DNA of 64,000 nt from Epiperipatus broadwayi (GCA_028023455.1 JAQFVV010006701.1:124001-188000), one strand, 5' to 3'. Counted from the stretch's first letter, positions 51,211-62,065 are shown. Numbers and translations: made by a program. Notes: a model not told the origin generated them from the letters alone.

Positions 51211-52570
51211 CTTAGATTCTCAATATGCTTATCACTTTAGAACCATGTTTTATCATAAACTGTTTTCCTATTACATAAATTTTATGAACAATGCCCAAAC
51301 ATAAGATGAATTAGCAGTTTAAAACCCTGAATTGTCATGACAGATATGATAAATCACAATTTGATAAATACATATTTAAGAATTAAAACCAAACAGTTCA
51401 TAATCATCATATCTAAGTAAAATAGACACTTGAGTGTTCAAGCTTACACCTTCATCTGATTGGAGATTATACAAAAAGTAGATGTATTAAAAAGAGAAAT
51501 CCATTTAAAATATTTTTCAATGAAAGCTATACACTTTGATAGCCAAAACTTTCAAAAATGATCAATGTACTAATAGCATGGGTTCTGATTGAATATATAT
51601 ATATCATAAATCATGTTTTCAGAAGGATCCGTGTTTTATAAAAATAGAATTAATGTACAGATGTGTCAATAAGATAACACTTGCCATAACTAAATAAAGT
51701 AATTATTATGTGCTTGTTATTCAGTTAGATTTAAATTTAGTGTTCTTAATATATATATAAACAGACCACTCGAATTTAAGTCAAACTTTTCAATAACCAT
51801 GTGGTACAACTTTTATCTCTGCAATGACCACGTGATTATTATTTTCTCAGATGAAAACAATTGTTATCTTGTTGAAATGTCGAATTGTATTTTTTATTAA
51901 ACACAGTTGCTCCTAAAAATATAATATATAAAACAACATTTGCCCATGAAAGCATTCATTTCAATATATATATATATTCATAGACTTATAAGTGTTAACA
52001 TTAAAATATAATGGGAGTTTTTTTTCATTCAATAATCAGGATAAAATTCCAACTACAATGTAATCAAACAAAACACAATTATCACTGTCAATGCAAGCTA
52101 AACCATGCTATTTATTAGTAATCATATTTGTCTGCCCCATGTTACGTCAAAAATGAAATTATTTATATATGAAAAAATATGATGTATAATAACAGTCTAG
52201 ATAGTTATAACTAACTGGATTTTTACACAAAGAGTATTATATAATAATTTAAAGTTTTCAAAGACTCACAAATGTAAATATTGAAATATAACAGGGATTT
52301 TTATGCAATAGTTTACATAAAATTTTAGTTATAATAGAAGTTGGCAACAATAAATTAAAACTTTTAGTAAAATCTAAAACCACTTCTTGAAATAATGATA
52401 ATAGTTTTTGTCTGATATACAACATTAATCAAAAGTGGAACTGCTTTTAGTTTAATAGTCTAATATGATATAAAAATCCCATTATTTTTAATGTTATCTC
52501 TATGAGGCCAAGAAAATTTATATATGTAAATAAAATGTCCTATAAAAATTTCCAAGTCTATTTTTAATAA
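51211..52570. other. AT-rich DNA, nothing recognised
   Basis: Short (TA)n tracts only. Confidence 0.5.
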
Positions 52571-52571
52571 T

Positions 52572-52975
52572 AATTGAACTGCCCTCTAGCTGCCAAGCTC
52601 AATATCTTTTTACAATGAGAAAATGAACCATTTCTTACTACATTTTGTATCTATTTATTTAGAATTATGTAAAAAAATGACAGCCATAGATCAAACTTAA
52701 ATCGATCTATATATTTGAAAGTAAACTGATTTTTAAATAACTGGTATTAAGTTTATAGAGAAGAGATATCTCACTCATTTCTAAATCTCTGCTCTGTAAG
52801 TTTAATATCAGTTATTTAAAAATCAATTTACATTAAAATATATAGGCTGGTTTAAGTTTGGTCTCTGGTTGTTCTTGTTTTAGATAACTGTAAATATACA
52901 GATCTAAAATACTGTAAGAAGCAGTCCATATTTTTACTGTAAAAAATTATTGAACTTGGCAGCTATAAGGTACTT
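52572..52975. repeat. Fold-back repeat with ~180-bp arms
   Basis: The left arm (52572-52757) runs from CTAGCTGCCAAGCTCAATAT to TTTTTAAATAACTGGTATTA. The right arm (52799-52975) is its inverse with scattered mismatches and ends in TTGGCAGCTATAAGG. The loop is about 40 bp. Non-coding, of unknown family, and clearly diverged between arms. Confidence 0.8.
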
Positions 52976-53321
52976 CAATTTTTCTTTAAAATAGGCTTAG
53001 CAAATTCTGAAATATTATATATATATATAAAACTATAATTATTAAATATCTGTATTTTAAATAATACAATAATTGAATTATTTTTGATCATAATAAAACA
53101 TGTAATTATGGTTTTAAATTTGATAATAGAGATGTGAAAATTATTCAAATTGAATGATGTAATGAAAAACAAAAAAAATTAAGGAAGCAATGATAATATC
53201 TAGAAATAGAGAGGGTTTAATGAATAGACAATCCGCTAATATAAAAACAACAGAATTTGAATTAATTAAATGATGGGTAATATAAAATTTTTATTTTGTG
53301 TAAATTTGTACTAATTGATGG

Positions 53322-53359
53322 TTGATAAAGATTGTCAGTGTTGCAATCGAAAGTGCTTC
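53322..53359 (+). ncRNA. PLE-type hairpin motif (solo)
   Basis: TTGATAAA, a five-pair hairpin (GATTG with CAATC, nine-base loop) and GAAAGTGCTTC follow one another, as at the 3' ends of the PLE copies at 54.2 and 55.9 kb, with different stem sequence but kept pairing. Catalysis is not claimed, since the first box differs from the hammerhead CTGANGA. Confidence 0.4.
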
Positions 53360-53757
53360 CAGTAAAGAATATATTTGTCAAAATTTGAATATTGTGTTAA
53401 ATGGATTTTTTTGAATTATTATATATATATAACTTTTCAGGAGAATTGCTTATTTGTGAAATTTCAAAGTGGTTGCTATATTTCAAATTGTAATTAACAT
53501 ATATTATCTATATTTATCCTCTAACTCATAGATCTTCTAAAACATTAAAATAAAAACAGGTTTACTTTTGGCTTAAACTGGGTCAAACTAATACAGTTAT
53601 TATTACTAGATGGCTTAGATTTACTGGTCTTACTTGGTTATTATCAGGTGTCACCATAGCTATAATTTTACCATGAATACTGGTTTAATAATTCTGCTAT
53701 ATTTCAGTGTTTATATCAGTAACTTTCTAAAAATCTTTAATATATAATACACTTTTA

Positions 53758-53873
53758 TAAAATGAAAATGCATACAGAAAAGGTAGTTTTTTAATAATAG
53801 TTAGCTTTATTACTGCATAGTAAAGCTAAATATTATTAAAAAACTACCTTTTTGATGGGGAATTTTCATTTTA
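53758..53873. repeat. Hairpin repeat with ~52-bp arms
   Basis: The arms contain AAGGTAGTTTTTTAATAATA and its inverse with an 11-base loop (TTACTGCATAG). The outer part matches through TGAAAATG. Confidence 0.85.
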
Positions 53874-54281
53874 ACAGATTTTGTGTTGTACTTTTTATAT
53901 GTTACAGATTTTAATTTACTCAATTTGTAGGGCATATAAAAGTAAACATTTCTATTTTGATAATTTTATACCATTATATATTTGGCATCCAAAGTTTGGG
54001 CATGTAAATGGTATCTTCTTTCTTGTTCATTTTTATACTGTTACAAGATTTGGCACTTCAATTCATGGAGCACAACAAAGCCTCTCTCACTATTTTCATA
54101 TATATATATATATATATATATTACAAATCGATGTCTGTATTTCTTCAAAATAATATACGAAACTCTATAAATAAATATTTGAAAATACAGTAATTAAAAG
54201 TCAATAAAAATTATATGTATAACTATAACTTAGAAGCACTTTCACTACATTGTAGCTTTGTCAACTATCACATTTAAAATG

Positions 54282-55260
54282 TCAACTTTCCCATAATTCT
54301 GTTATCTTAACATTTGCTGCTTGCCGATTAATTAAATTTTGCTTGTATTTATATATTAACATCGCCTCTTTAATTTTTCTTTTATTGTTATTTCTTTCAG
54401 TTTCCAATATTTTTACATTGTTATAATCAAAATCAAAACCATATATACATGATTTATTATGGTCATAAAAAACAGAAGCTGATAAATTCTCAATATTTTT
54501 AAAATTTTGTTTCGTATTTTGAATCCTTTTAAACAATAATATGTGCTCTTTTGTTCTTTTTTCCAATGTGCACCTCGTTTCACCTATATATTCACTACCA
54601 CACCTACATGTCCATTTGTAAATGATACAATTTTTATTTGTCAATAAAGTTTTATCTTTTGAATTGTTTATTAATTTATTTAATGTAGGTGGTGCATAAA
54701 ATGCTATATCACATATTCCTTTATAAATTTTCTTAATGAAACTTTCCTGTTGATTCGATATATATGATATTGATATCCACAACTTTTTGTCAGAAAAATT
54801 AACATTATTATTAATATTTTTATATTTAGAAGTAAAATTTTTAACAGTATAATATACACAATCATAATTGTACCCAACGTTTAACAACTCATTACAATAA
54901 ACTTCAATATTTTTAGTTTTATCTGATGCATATTTACAAAGGTTATCATTTCTAAATAAAAAGGACTTCAAACCTGCCATTTTGTGTGATATTTGTACTT
55001 TTGCTTCATATGGAATATATCCTCTTTTTGCTATTGGTTTAAGAGTCATATAGTAATCCAGTTTATCCTTATTTCTAGTAATTTTGAGATCCAAAAATTG
55101 AACACTCATTGAATTTTCTTCTGTTTTAATCCACTTTAAACCCTTTATGTTATTTAATTCATTAAACAAATCATTAATAGCATTTGGTTTTCCACAAACA
55201 AAAACATCATCTACATATCGACTGTATAAAATAATATCTTTCTGATAATGATCCTTTTTA
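54282..55260 (-). CDS. PLE RT C-terminus plus GIY-YIG endonuclease (5'-truncated)
   Basis: The frame is open from about 55260 to the stop at 54282, with no internal stop. It starts just before the RT catalytic box: SRYVDDVFVCGKPNA (YVDD at 55206-55217). Then come MSVQFLDLKITRNKDKLDYY and GYIPYEAKVQISHKMAGLKS of the RT end and thumb. The linker is followed by the GIY-YIG domain: IIYKWTCRCGSEYIGETRC, with the downstream Arg and His (RTKEH). FDFDYNNVKILETE and the INRQAANVKITELWES end follow. Counting from the TTG codon at 55169, the endonuclease begins near residue 180. No clear start codon exists, because the upstream RT domains are truncated. RT primes on nicked DNA and the endonuclease makes the nick. 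The reading frame is intact, so the copy is relatively young. Confidence 0.85.
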
Positions 55261-55896
55261 AAAATATTGAAGTTTATTGTAATGAGTTGTTAAACGTTGG
55301 ATACAATTATGATTGTGTATATTATACTGTTAAATATTTTATTTCTAAATATAAAAATATTAATAATAATGTTAATTTTTCTGATAAAAAGTTGTGGATA
55401 TCAATACCATATATATATATTGAATCAACAGGCAAGTTTCATTAAGAAAATTTATAAAGAAATATGCGATATAGCATTTTATGCACCACCTACATTAAAT
55501 AAATTAATAAACAATTCAAAAGATAAAACTTTATTGACAAATAAAACTTGTATCATTTACAAATGGACATGTAGGTGTAGTAGTGAATATATAGGTGAAT
55601 CGAGGTGCACATTGGAAAAAATAACAAAAGAGCACATATTATTGTTTAAAAGGGTTCAAAATACGAAAAAAAATTTTAAAAATAGTGAGAATTTATCAGC
55701 TTTTGTTTTTTATGACCATAATAAATCATGTATATATGGTTTTGATTTTGATTATAACAATGTAAAAATATTGGAAACTGAAAGAAATAACAATAAAAGA
55801 AAAATTAAAGAGGCGATGTTAATATATAAATACAAGCAAAATTTAATTAATCGGCAAGCAGCAAACGTTAAGATAACAGAATTATGGGAAAGTTGA
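55248..55896 (+). pseudogene. PLE endonuclease copy 2 (frameshifted)
   Basis: It is nearly identical to the C-terminal 210 residues of the minus-strand copy: FKNIEVYCNELLNVGYNYDC, then IIYKWTCRCSSEYIGESRCT, ending ITELWES. A (TA)n expansion at about 55410-55430 shifts the frame, so the first part ends at 55445 and the second is open to 55896. Substitutions such as GSEYIGET to SSEYIGES are minor. Upstream RT is absent. Confidence 0.85.
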
Positions 55897-56020
55897 CATT
55901 TTAAATGTAATAGTTGACAAAGCTACAACGTAGTGAAAGCGCTTCTAACTTATAGTTATACATATAATTTTTATTGACTTTTAATTACTGTATTTTCAAA
56001 TATTTATTTATAGAGTTACA

Positions 56021-57960
56021 TATATATGTATATAACTTTACAATTTTCAATATTCCAACATATAAACGAATAAACCAACCATAGCTATCTTATTTATGGG
56101 TGAGTTATATTGGTAGTACATTTTCAGATAAAAATTTTAACTCTAATGATACTGAAAATGCCAAATCTGCAGCTGTTCTTTATTCATTCATTTATATATG
56201 TTTAAAAATTGCAGTATTAATTCCAGTGCTTTGTTTTATTATATTTTATTTTGCCTGATATTATATATATATTAAATAGATTGCTTTACATTTTTTCATA
56301 TCATAAACTTTCACATGCTTTAAACTGGAAAAAAAATCAAATATATCGTTAGATGCTTGGGAGGTCATGCAATGTTACATTATAAAATGTAAATAGATTG
56401 ATTTCAATGCAGAAATCTTTAGTTTTTGACTTTCTCATCCTACCAATTGCATTAAAATCCACAAGGATGCTTTAAATTTTTGACAGCAATTTTGATCTAT
56501 AGGCATATTTACACACACATACACAAACTTTTTTTCCCAATCCTAAGTAAACATAGACAATATTTTTGGTTTAATTAAACATTTATGCATTTTATAATTT
56601 GCTTTTAGCTTAATTAATTAAATTATTTCAATGCTTATATAATTAATTACATCCAAAGTTCTAGATTTTTTTTTAGTTTAAGTAAACTTTAAACAAAGTT
56701 AGTTTTATTAGTTTAAACTAATTAGATTTGACTTCAGTAAATTTAATAGAAAAAAACAGAAAAACTAGAAACATCTTCTAAATGTATTTTACTTTACTAT
56801 TTGAACACTAAGCGTTTAGTTGCTAAAGTTTTTCTCAGATTAAATGTATATTGATGGTCCGTGGCAGAGGAATGTGACAAAATAGGTTTTTTGATAAAAA
56901 AATAATTCTTGATCATCAGTAGGACTTATTTGCCGCCCTTATACAGACTTTCGTTAATTATATTTGTCCAAAAATGAATTTATTAATTGATCCATTCTAT
57001 TTAGTAGAAATAAACTAAGAACAGTATTGAAATAAATTTGGTGTTTTTAACTCTTTATTATAACCAATGTTACTTGAATTTTTTAAAAACTTCATTTAAC
57101 ATTTATATATTAATAATAAGAAAACCACAGACTCCATGTCAATAGAAGTATGATATTTGGTCACAATTAGTGCAAAACATATATGAAATAATCATACTTT
57201 TTTAATTTTCATACTCAAAGCATCACCTTTCATCAAATTAGTCCAAACTAATCTTTACTCTTTAGTATACAATACCCATTAACAACTTTTCTCTTGATGC
57301 TATCTATGTTGTCTATAAACCCTCATTGTCATAGTAAAAAAAGATTTCTTGTGTTATTTTATTTGTTTATAAAATCTTTTTTTTTTTTTTTTGCCGAGTT
57401 TTATAAAAATCCGTCAGAAAATAAGCCAGCAATTTTTAATTCTTTATTATTTGTTTTATATTCTGAAAGTAGAAAAACAATGATGTAAATAATTTAAAAT
57501 GGACACTATTAGAATAAACTTATTTGAGCTGGTTCAACTCCCATTTCCTTTGGCTGTTTCTCATATATTCATAACAAGCTTCGAATTTTTGAGGGATGGC
57601 TTTCTAATTTCTACCTTTGGTTTAAATGCTTATCTGCTGGTCTTACTTTTGCGTCGACTGTAGTCTGCTTGCGAATTTAATAAATCTTTGGTTAATATCA
57701 AAGGCAAATAATAGTATTTTAAATTATATTAAAGTTATTATCATCACTTTTAAGTTTGAAATATAGATTTTGTTTTGTATTAAGCAGTTTAAAAACACTT
57801 AATACTTTTATTTCCTCTTTCTTTTACGTTCCTCATTGTTTATGAGAAAAGATAAAATAATGAGTATATCTTTTGATTACAGTATTTACAAACACATTAT
57901 TAATTATTAAAATTTCTGGTTTTAAATGTTATATATAAACAAACACGTACATCAATCATA
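56021..57960. other. AT-rich DNA, nothing recognised
   Basis: No domain, RNA or repeat assignment. A 64-codon frame at 57294-57488 spans a T-run and is incidental. Confidence 0.5.
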
Positions 57961-57977
57961 TACATATATATATATAG

Positions 57978-57981
57978 AGAG

Positions 57982-58072
<91 letters not shown>

Positions 58073-58090
58073 AAGAGGGAGAGATAGATA
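57978..58090. repeat. (GATA)n / (GA)n microsatellite
   Basis: About 20 GATA units are bordered by GAGA runs and by (TA)n upstream. Confidence 0.95.
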
Positions 58091-58657
58091 GACAGATTTG
58101 GTAAAGATAAAAGTATCAACTGTCACACAAGCAACATCGAAATTTCACAGCAATTCAAAATTCTGCCATTCATATAAATGAGTATTAAGATTCAATTTAT
58201 ATTAATCATAACTAAAATTGTATTTTTTCCGTTGAGTATGTAATTCAATCCTTATTACAAATGGCTGAATTTAATATAGCTAAGATAAAATCACTAAGCA
58301 TTTATTTTAATAACTTTATAAATGCTCAGAATCTTAGAAATATATGTGGCCTGAAATATTATGTAAAATTTAGACAATGCTACATTTGTTTTTCATGTAA
58401 GCACTCAGTAATTTAAGAAAAAGTCATACTCATTTTGTCTGATTGACAATTAGACATAAACAAGTTTCTGCGACATTTTAACGTTATTTGTGCAACAGTT
58501 GGAGAAATCTTCATCTTCAATAAATGTATATGTTTCATATATATATTATATTTAATTATAAGGGACTTGAACTCGAATTTTAAGCTCCCTACATCTACTC
58601 AATATGTTATTACAACTGATACACATGACCACATATATGTGAAAAGAATAAATGATC

Positions 58658-58701
58658 TCTAATATACATACTTTGTGCTAAACCAGCTCTCGTTAGTTGG
58701 T
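58658..58701 (-). ncRNA. Decayed family B ribozyme, array unit 1
   Basis: The ACCAA strand of stem I is kept. The core reads CTAACGA and the GAAA box CAAA, and TATATTAG replaces the cleavage-side strand. Inactive by these changes. Confidence 0.4.
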
Positions 58702-59117
58702 GCAGACAACCACCTCCCACACGTGTATACAATCAGTGCTCAGTTTATATTAAGACAGAAAATCATTAAATTTTAATGGATAAGCTTCAATCTTCTCCAT
58801 ACCCCAACTCTTCAACTGTCCATTTTATTGAAAATCTGATGATGGAATGCTCAAAGCCCTTGATGATGCCAATATTATTGTCATACCCATGTTGACCTTA
58901 AGTCACACAGGATCTTAATATGTCCATTTAATTATACAGAAGAGGATGGACAGAAAACATGCTGAATATGTAATATTTAAATATATGTATATTGTCTATA
59001 CTAAAGTTAATGTAATTATAAGGGATTTGAGCTCGAATTTTCAAGCTCCCTACATCTATCCCATCTATCTTATACAATTGATACACATGACTACTTATAC
59101 ATGAAAAAGATAAATAT

Positions 59118-59162
59118 CTCCAGTATGCATAATTTTTGCTGAAACAGCATTCATCAGTTGGT
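59118..59162 (-). ncRNA. Family B ribozyme, array unit 2 (core intact, box mutated)
   Basis: ACCAA and CTGATGA are intact (59162-59151). Stem II has been reshaped to five pairs (TGCTG with CAGCA). The GAAA box is AAAA, and the cleavage-side strand CTGGA pairs only in part. Confidence 0.45.
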
Positions 59163-59597
59163 CCAGATCATCATTTCCCACATATATATACAATCAATGC
59201 TCATTTTATATTAAGATAGCAAATCATTAAACTTTAATGGAAAAGCTTCAATCTTATCCACTCACCCAACTCTTCAGCAATCCATTTTCATTGAAAATTT
59301 GAAGATGTATTGCTCAAAGCTTGCTGATGCCAATATTATTGTCATATCCATGTTGACTTTAAGTCAATCTGACCCTTCACACATAGGACTGTAATATGTG
59401 CATTTAATTTTTGCAGAAGAGAGATGGGCATAATAAAGGCTGAATATGTAATATTTAAATATAAGTATATTGTCTATACTAAAGTTAATGTAATTATAAG
59501 GGACTTAAATTCGAAATTTCAAGCTCCCTACATCTATCCGATCTATCTTATACAATTGATACACATGACCACATACATGTAAAAAACATAAACGATC

Positions 59598-59641
59598 TCC
59601 AATATACATATTTTATGTTGAAACAAAACTCATCATTTGGT
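59598..59641 (-). ncRNA. Family B ribozyme, array unit 3 (mutated core)
   Basis: ACCAA pairs with TTGG(A), and the AUA site is kept at 59604-59603. The core is ATGATGA and the box AAAA. Stem II is GTT with AAC at best. Confidence 0.45.
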
Positions 59642-60019
59642 CCAAATCACTATCTCCCACACATATATAAATCAATGCTTACTTTATATTAAGATAGCAA
59701 AACTTTAAACTTTAATGGACAAGCTTCAATCTTCTCTACTCTCCAAGTCTTCAGTCATTCATTTCATTGAAAATCTGAGGATGGAAAAGTGAACATTGAT
59801 TGTATATATGTGTGGTAAATGATGATCTGAACCAAGAGATGAGTGCTAGTTCAGAATAAAATACATATGCTGTATATCATCTTTTTCACATGTATGTGCT
59901 CATGTGTGTCAGTTATATAAGATAGATTGGATAGATGTAGGAGCTTGAAAATTCAAATTCAAGTCTCTTATAATTACATTAACTTTAGTATAGACAATAT
60001 ACATATATTTAAATATTAT

Positions 60020-60830
60020 ATATTACATTTAATATTTTCACCATTATATAATTAAATGAAGTCTTTTTGAGTTAAATTGTGTATTATTTTATTTAAATTC
60101 CTGACATTTCAATGAAATATCATTTATCATTATTGAGATTAAGGTCTTAATGAAGAACTGTTAGGTTTTAATTAATAATGAGATTAAGTGTGAAATAAAG
60201 AACAATCATTCTTATATATATTTGATAGCTGATTATTTAGAATAGGTGGTTGAACAAAATTTTTATTTCCTTACTTTTACAATTAATTAATTTCAAATTG
60301 ATTTTAAAAGAAAGAGATAGAAGAAGTGATTCCCAGGAAGGCTGGGATATATTTTGCTTCAACAGATTAAAAGACTCTCTCATGGTTATCACATCATACT
60401 TTTACAAATTAGCAAGTATTTTAAATTGGCAAAATCATGTGACCAATCAAATTTCTAAAAAATGTGGTGTAGAAGCTGATGTATTTAACTTTTGATTGAA
60501 GGCATATTTATGCTTACATGACCATAATTTATCCTTTAGATTGACCTATATAGCTTTTTGAATAATATAAACATGGAATTTTGTAGATATTTTGGTAATC
60601 TAAATGTACTTAGTTTTTAGCTTTAGTAATAATTACGAAGGCAATACACCTTAAGAGTGTGCGCTTGAAAATGTGAAGGTAGGGACCTCTACAGGCTTAA
60701 CCACAAGCTTACACTTTGAGAGAAAAGAGGTAAAAAAAGTGACCAATTTTTTTGCTAATGAAAAGGTAAGTTTTAATATTGAAATTAGATAGACTTCTAC
60801 TGATTTTATTAGTGACAATATTAATATCAG
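60020..60830. other. Unassigned DNA with one 81-codon frame
   Basis: The frame 60250-60495 (ERDRRSDSQEGWDIFCFNRL and onward) is less AT-biased than its surroundings but shows no domain I recognise. It could be a repeat-derived fragment. Confidence 0.35.
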
Positions 60831-60978
60831 GTAAAACAACTCTATAATTAGTGTTTTTCTGAAGGTTTGTGATGATAGTGTTCTAGCTGTATTTTTATAT
60901 TGGACTATTTCCATCATATAATATGCATGTTGAATGTCTTTAGAAAAGTTTAATTTTATTTAAATATTCCAAATGCAT

Positions 60979-61088
60979 TCAACTGTTAGTAATATCACAG
61001 CAAACAGGTTAGTATATGCACCAACTGTTAGTAATATCACAGCAAACAAATGTTAGTAATATCACAGCAAACAGGTTAGTATATGCAC
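60979..61088 (-). repeat. Three short tandem units in the left arm
   Basis: ACTGTTAGTAATATCACAGC plus AAACAGGTTAGTATATGCAC repeats in full or part three times. The right arm has a matching set in inverse order (about 61850-61960). Confidence 0.8.
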
Positions 61089-61153
61089 AATGTTTCAAGA
61101 GGTATTTTTCTCCCCTCTTCTTCAGGTGTTGATGGCCTGACCAGTGACAGTAC

Positions 61154-61237
61154 TAGCATGGGATTCGAACCTGGGTCCTTAAATTCTTGATTATTGAAAT
61201 TTAAGGTAATGCTCTAACCAACTGAGCCATCCTGCCA
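61154..61237 (-). repeat. tRNA-like segment, left arm
   Basis: On the minus strand GGCAGGATGGCTCAGTTGG plus TTAGAGC fits an A-box/D-arm, and GGTTCGAATCC is a perfect B-box. The anticodon region is replaced by a long hairpin (CCTTAAATT with AATTTAAGG, 12-base loop). The T stem does not pair properly, so it is a pol III promoter relic and not a tRNA gene. Confidence 0.6.
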
Positions 61238-61287
61238 AAGGCAACAGTATGTAGTAATTTCATATACTTATCTATGAGGTTCATGTA

Positions 61288-61488
61288 TGGACCAATGAAC
61301 ATACGTTCGATTGGGAAAATACAAAAATATTGGATAAAGAAGAAAAGATACAAAGAAAAAAATTTAAAGAAGCTGCTTACATGATAATGGCAAAAAATCC
61401 CATAAGCCAACCTAGTGTGACTATACATAATGTATGGAAACCACTAATTAACTTTGCTCTGAGGAAAAAGTGGAGATGTCTAAGGTAG
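61288..61488 (+). CDS. PLE endonuclease C-terminal tail (partial)
   Basis: An open frame of 66 codons without its own start reads TNEHTFDWENTKILDKEEKI, then KFKEAAYMIMAKNPISQPSV and HNVWKPLINFALRKKW, to a TAG stop at 61486. The FDWENTKILD...E...R..KEA pattern is the conserved end of PLE GIY-YIG domains; compare FDFDYNNVKILETERNNNKR in the 54 kb copy. The sequence is not close to that copy, so it represents a different PLE lineage. Upstream protein is replaced by the inverted arm. Confidence 0.65.
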   Translation, partial: WTNEHTFDWENTKILDKEEKIQRKKFKEAAYMIMAKNPISQPSVTIHNVWKPLINFALRKKWRCLR

Positions 61489-61497
61489 CAGACCATG

Positions 61498-61653
61498 TAT
61501 GGACCAATGAACATACGTTCGATTGGGCAAATACAAAAATATTGGATAAAGAAGAAAAGATACAATGGCAAAAAATCCCATAAGCCAACCTAGTGTGACT
61601 ATACATAATGTATGGAAACCACTAATCAACTTTGCTCTGAGGAGAAATCAGGA
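61498..61653 (+). pseudogene. PLE tail, second tandem copy (34-bp deletion)
   Basis: It repeats 61288-61470 with near identity but lacks 34 bases after GAAAAGATACA, which shifts the frame. It leads directly into the right 3' arm. Confidence 0.7.
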
Positions 61654-61700
61654 GGAACCTCATAGATAAGTATATGAAATTACTACATACTGTTGCCTTT

Positions 61701-61784
61701 GGCAGGATGGCTCAGTTGGTTAGAGTGTTACCTTAAATTTCAATAATCAAGAATCTAAGGACCCAGGTTCAAATCCCATGCTAG
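61701..61784 (+). repeat. tRNA-like segment, right arm
   Basis: Inverse copy of the left-arm segment with GGCTCAGTTGGTTAGAGTG and GGTTCAAATCC. The B-box differs at one base from the left copy. Confidence 0.6.
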
Positions 61785-61804
61785 TACTGTCACTGGTCAG
61801 GCCA

Positions 61805-61850
61805 GCAACACCTGATGAAGAGGGGATAAAATACCTCTCGAAATGTTGTG
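61805..61850 (+). ncRNA. PLE-type hairpin motif, right arm
   Basis: CAACA pairs with TGTTG around an inner loop of CTGATGAA and GAAA. The hairpin GAGGGG with CCTCTC (nine-base loop) sits between them. The left arm has the inverse copy at 61084-61132 with CTGAAGAA and TTGAAAC. The core words resemble a hammerhead but the helices close differently. Confidence 0.45.
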
Positions 61851-62065
61851 CATATACTAACCTGTTTGCTGTGATAATACTAACAGTTAGTGCATATGCT
61901 AACTTGTTTGCTGTGATATTACTAACAGTTGTTTGCTGTGATATTACTAACAGTTGAATGCATTTGGAATATTTAAATAAAATTAAACTTTTCTAAAGAC
62001 ATTCAACACACATATTAGATGATGGAAATAGTCCAATATAAAAATACAGCTCTATAATTAGTTGA

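Larger units (their letters stand above)
54160..56020. mobile_element. Two Penelope-like copies in head-to-head inversion
   Basis: A minus-strand copy (54160 to about 55260) and a plus-strand copy (55249-56020) share their last ~770 bp at high identity, including the 3' non-coding ends. Their 5' truncation points meet at 55249-55260. The minus copy is longer and keeps the end of the RT. Inverted partial duplicates are a known outcome of PLE insertion. Both 3' ends carry the hairpin motif (54233-54264 on minus, 55914-55945 on plus). Confidence 0.85.
58553..60000 (-). mobile_element. Family B tandem trimer plus inverted partial unit
   Basis: Units begin (plus-strand view) TAATTATAAGGGACTTGAA at 58553, 59012 and 59491, giving periods of about 460 and 479 bp. 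All three are minus-oriented. A partial plus-oriented unit at about 59789-60000 closes the array. Each minus unit carries one ribozyme-like site, the family B body (GAAAATCTGATGATGG-like, CCATGTTGAC) and, on the minus strand, a tRNA B-box-like GAGTTCAAGTCCC or GAGCTCAAATCCC. A tandem array of ribozyme-bearing monomers is the defining layout of retrozymes. Confidence 0.75.
60831..62065 (+). mobile_element. PLE composite fold-back with tRNA-like 3' arms
   Basis: The left arm (about 60889-61281, minus) and right arm (61655-62050, plus) are inverted copies. In the right arm the order is PLE coding tail, tRNA-like segment, hairpin motif (CTGATGAA, GAGGGG with CCTCTC, GAAA), a short repeat unit, and an AT-rich end. 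The centre (61282-61653) holds two tandem copies of the coding tail. The arrangement parallels the PLE at 22 kb. Confidence 0.75.

Noticed and set aside
58553-60000. Ordinary satellite DNA
   Set aside because: Only three units and an inverted partial one, each with a ribozyme site and with dispersed single copies elsewhere in the window; this fits a retroelement better.
60979-61088. CRISPR-like array
   Set aside because: Three short direct repeats without regular unique spacers, mirrored in the opposite arm of the same element; an animal repeat.
61701-61784. Functional tRNA gene
   Set aside because: A- and B-boxes are good, but the anticodon arm is an enlarged hairpin and the T stem does not pair. 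The copy sits in a repeat arm present twice.
61805-61850. Canonical hammerhead ribozyme
   Set aside because: CTGATGA and GAAA are present, but no proper cleavage triplet lies in the right place, and the closing helix joins CAACA directly to TGTTG instead of forming stems I and III.
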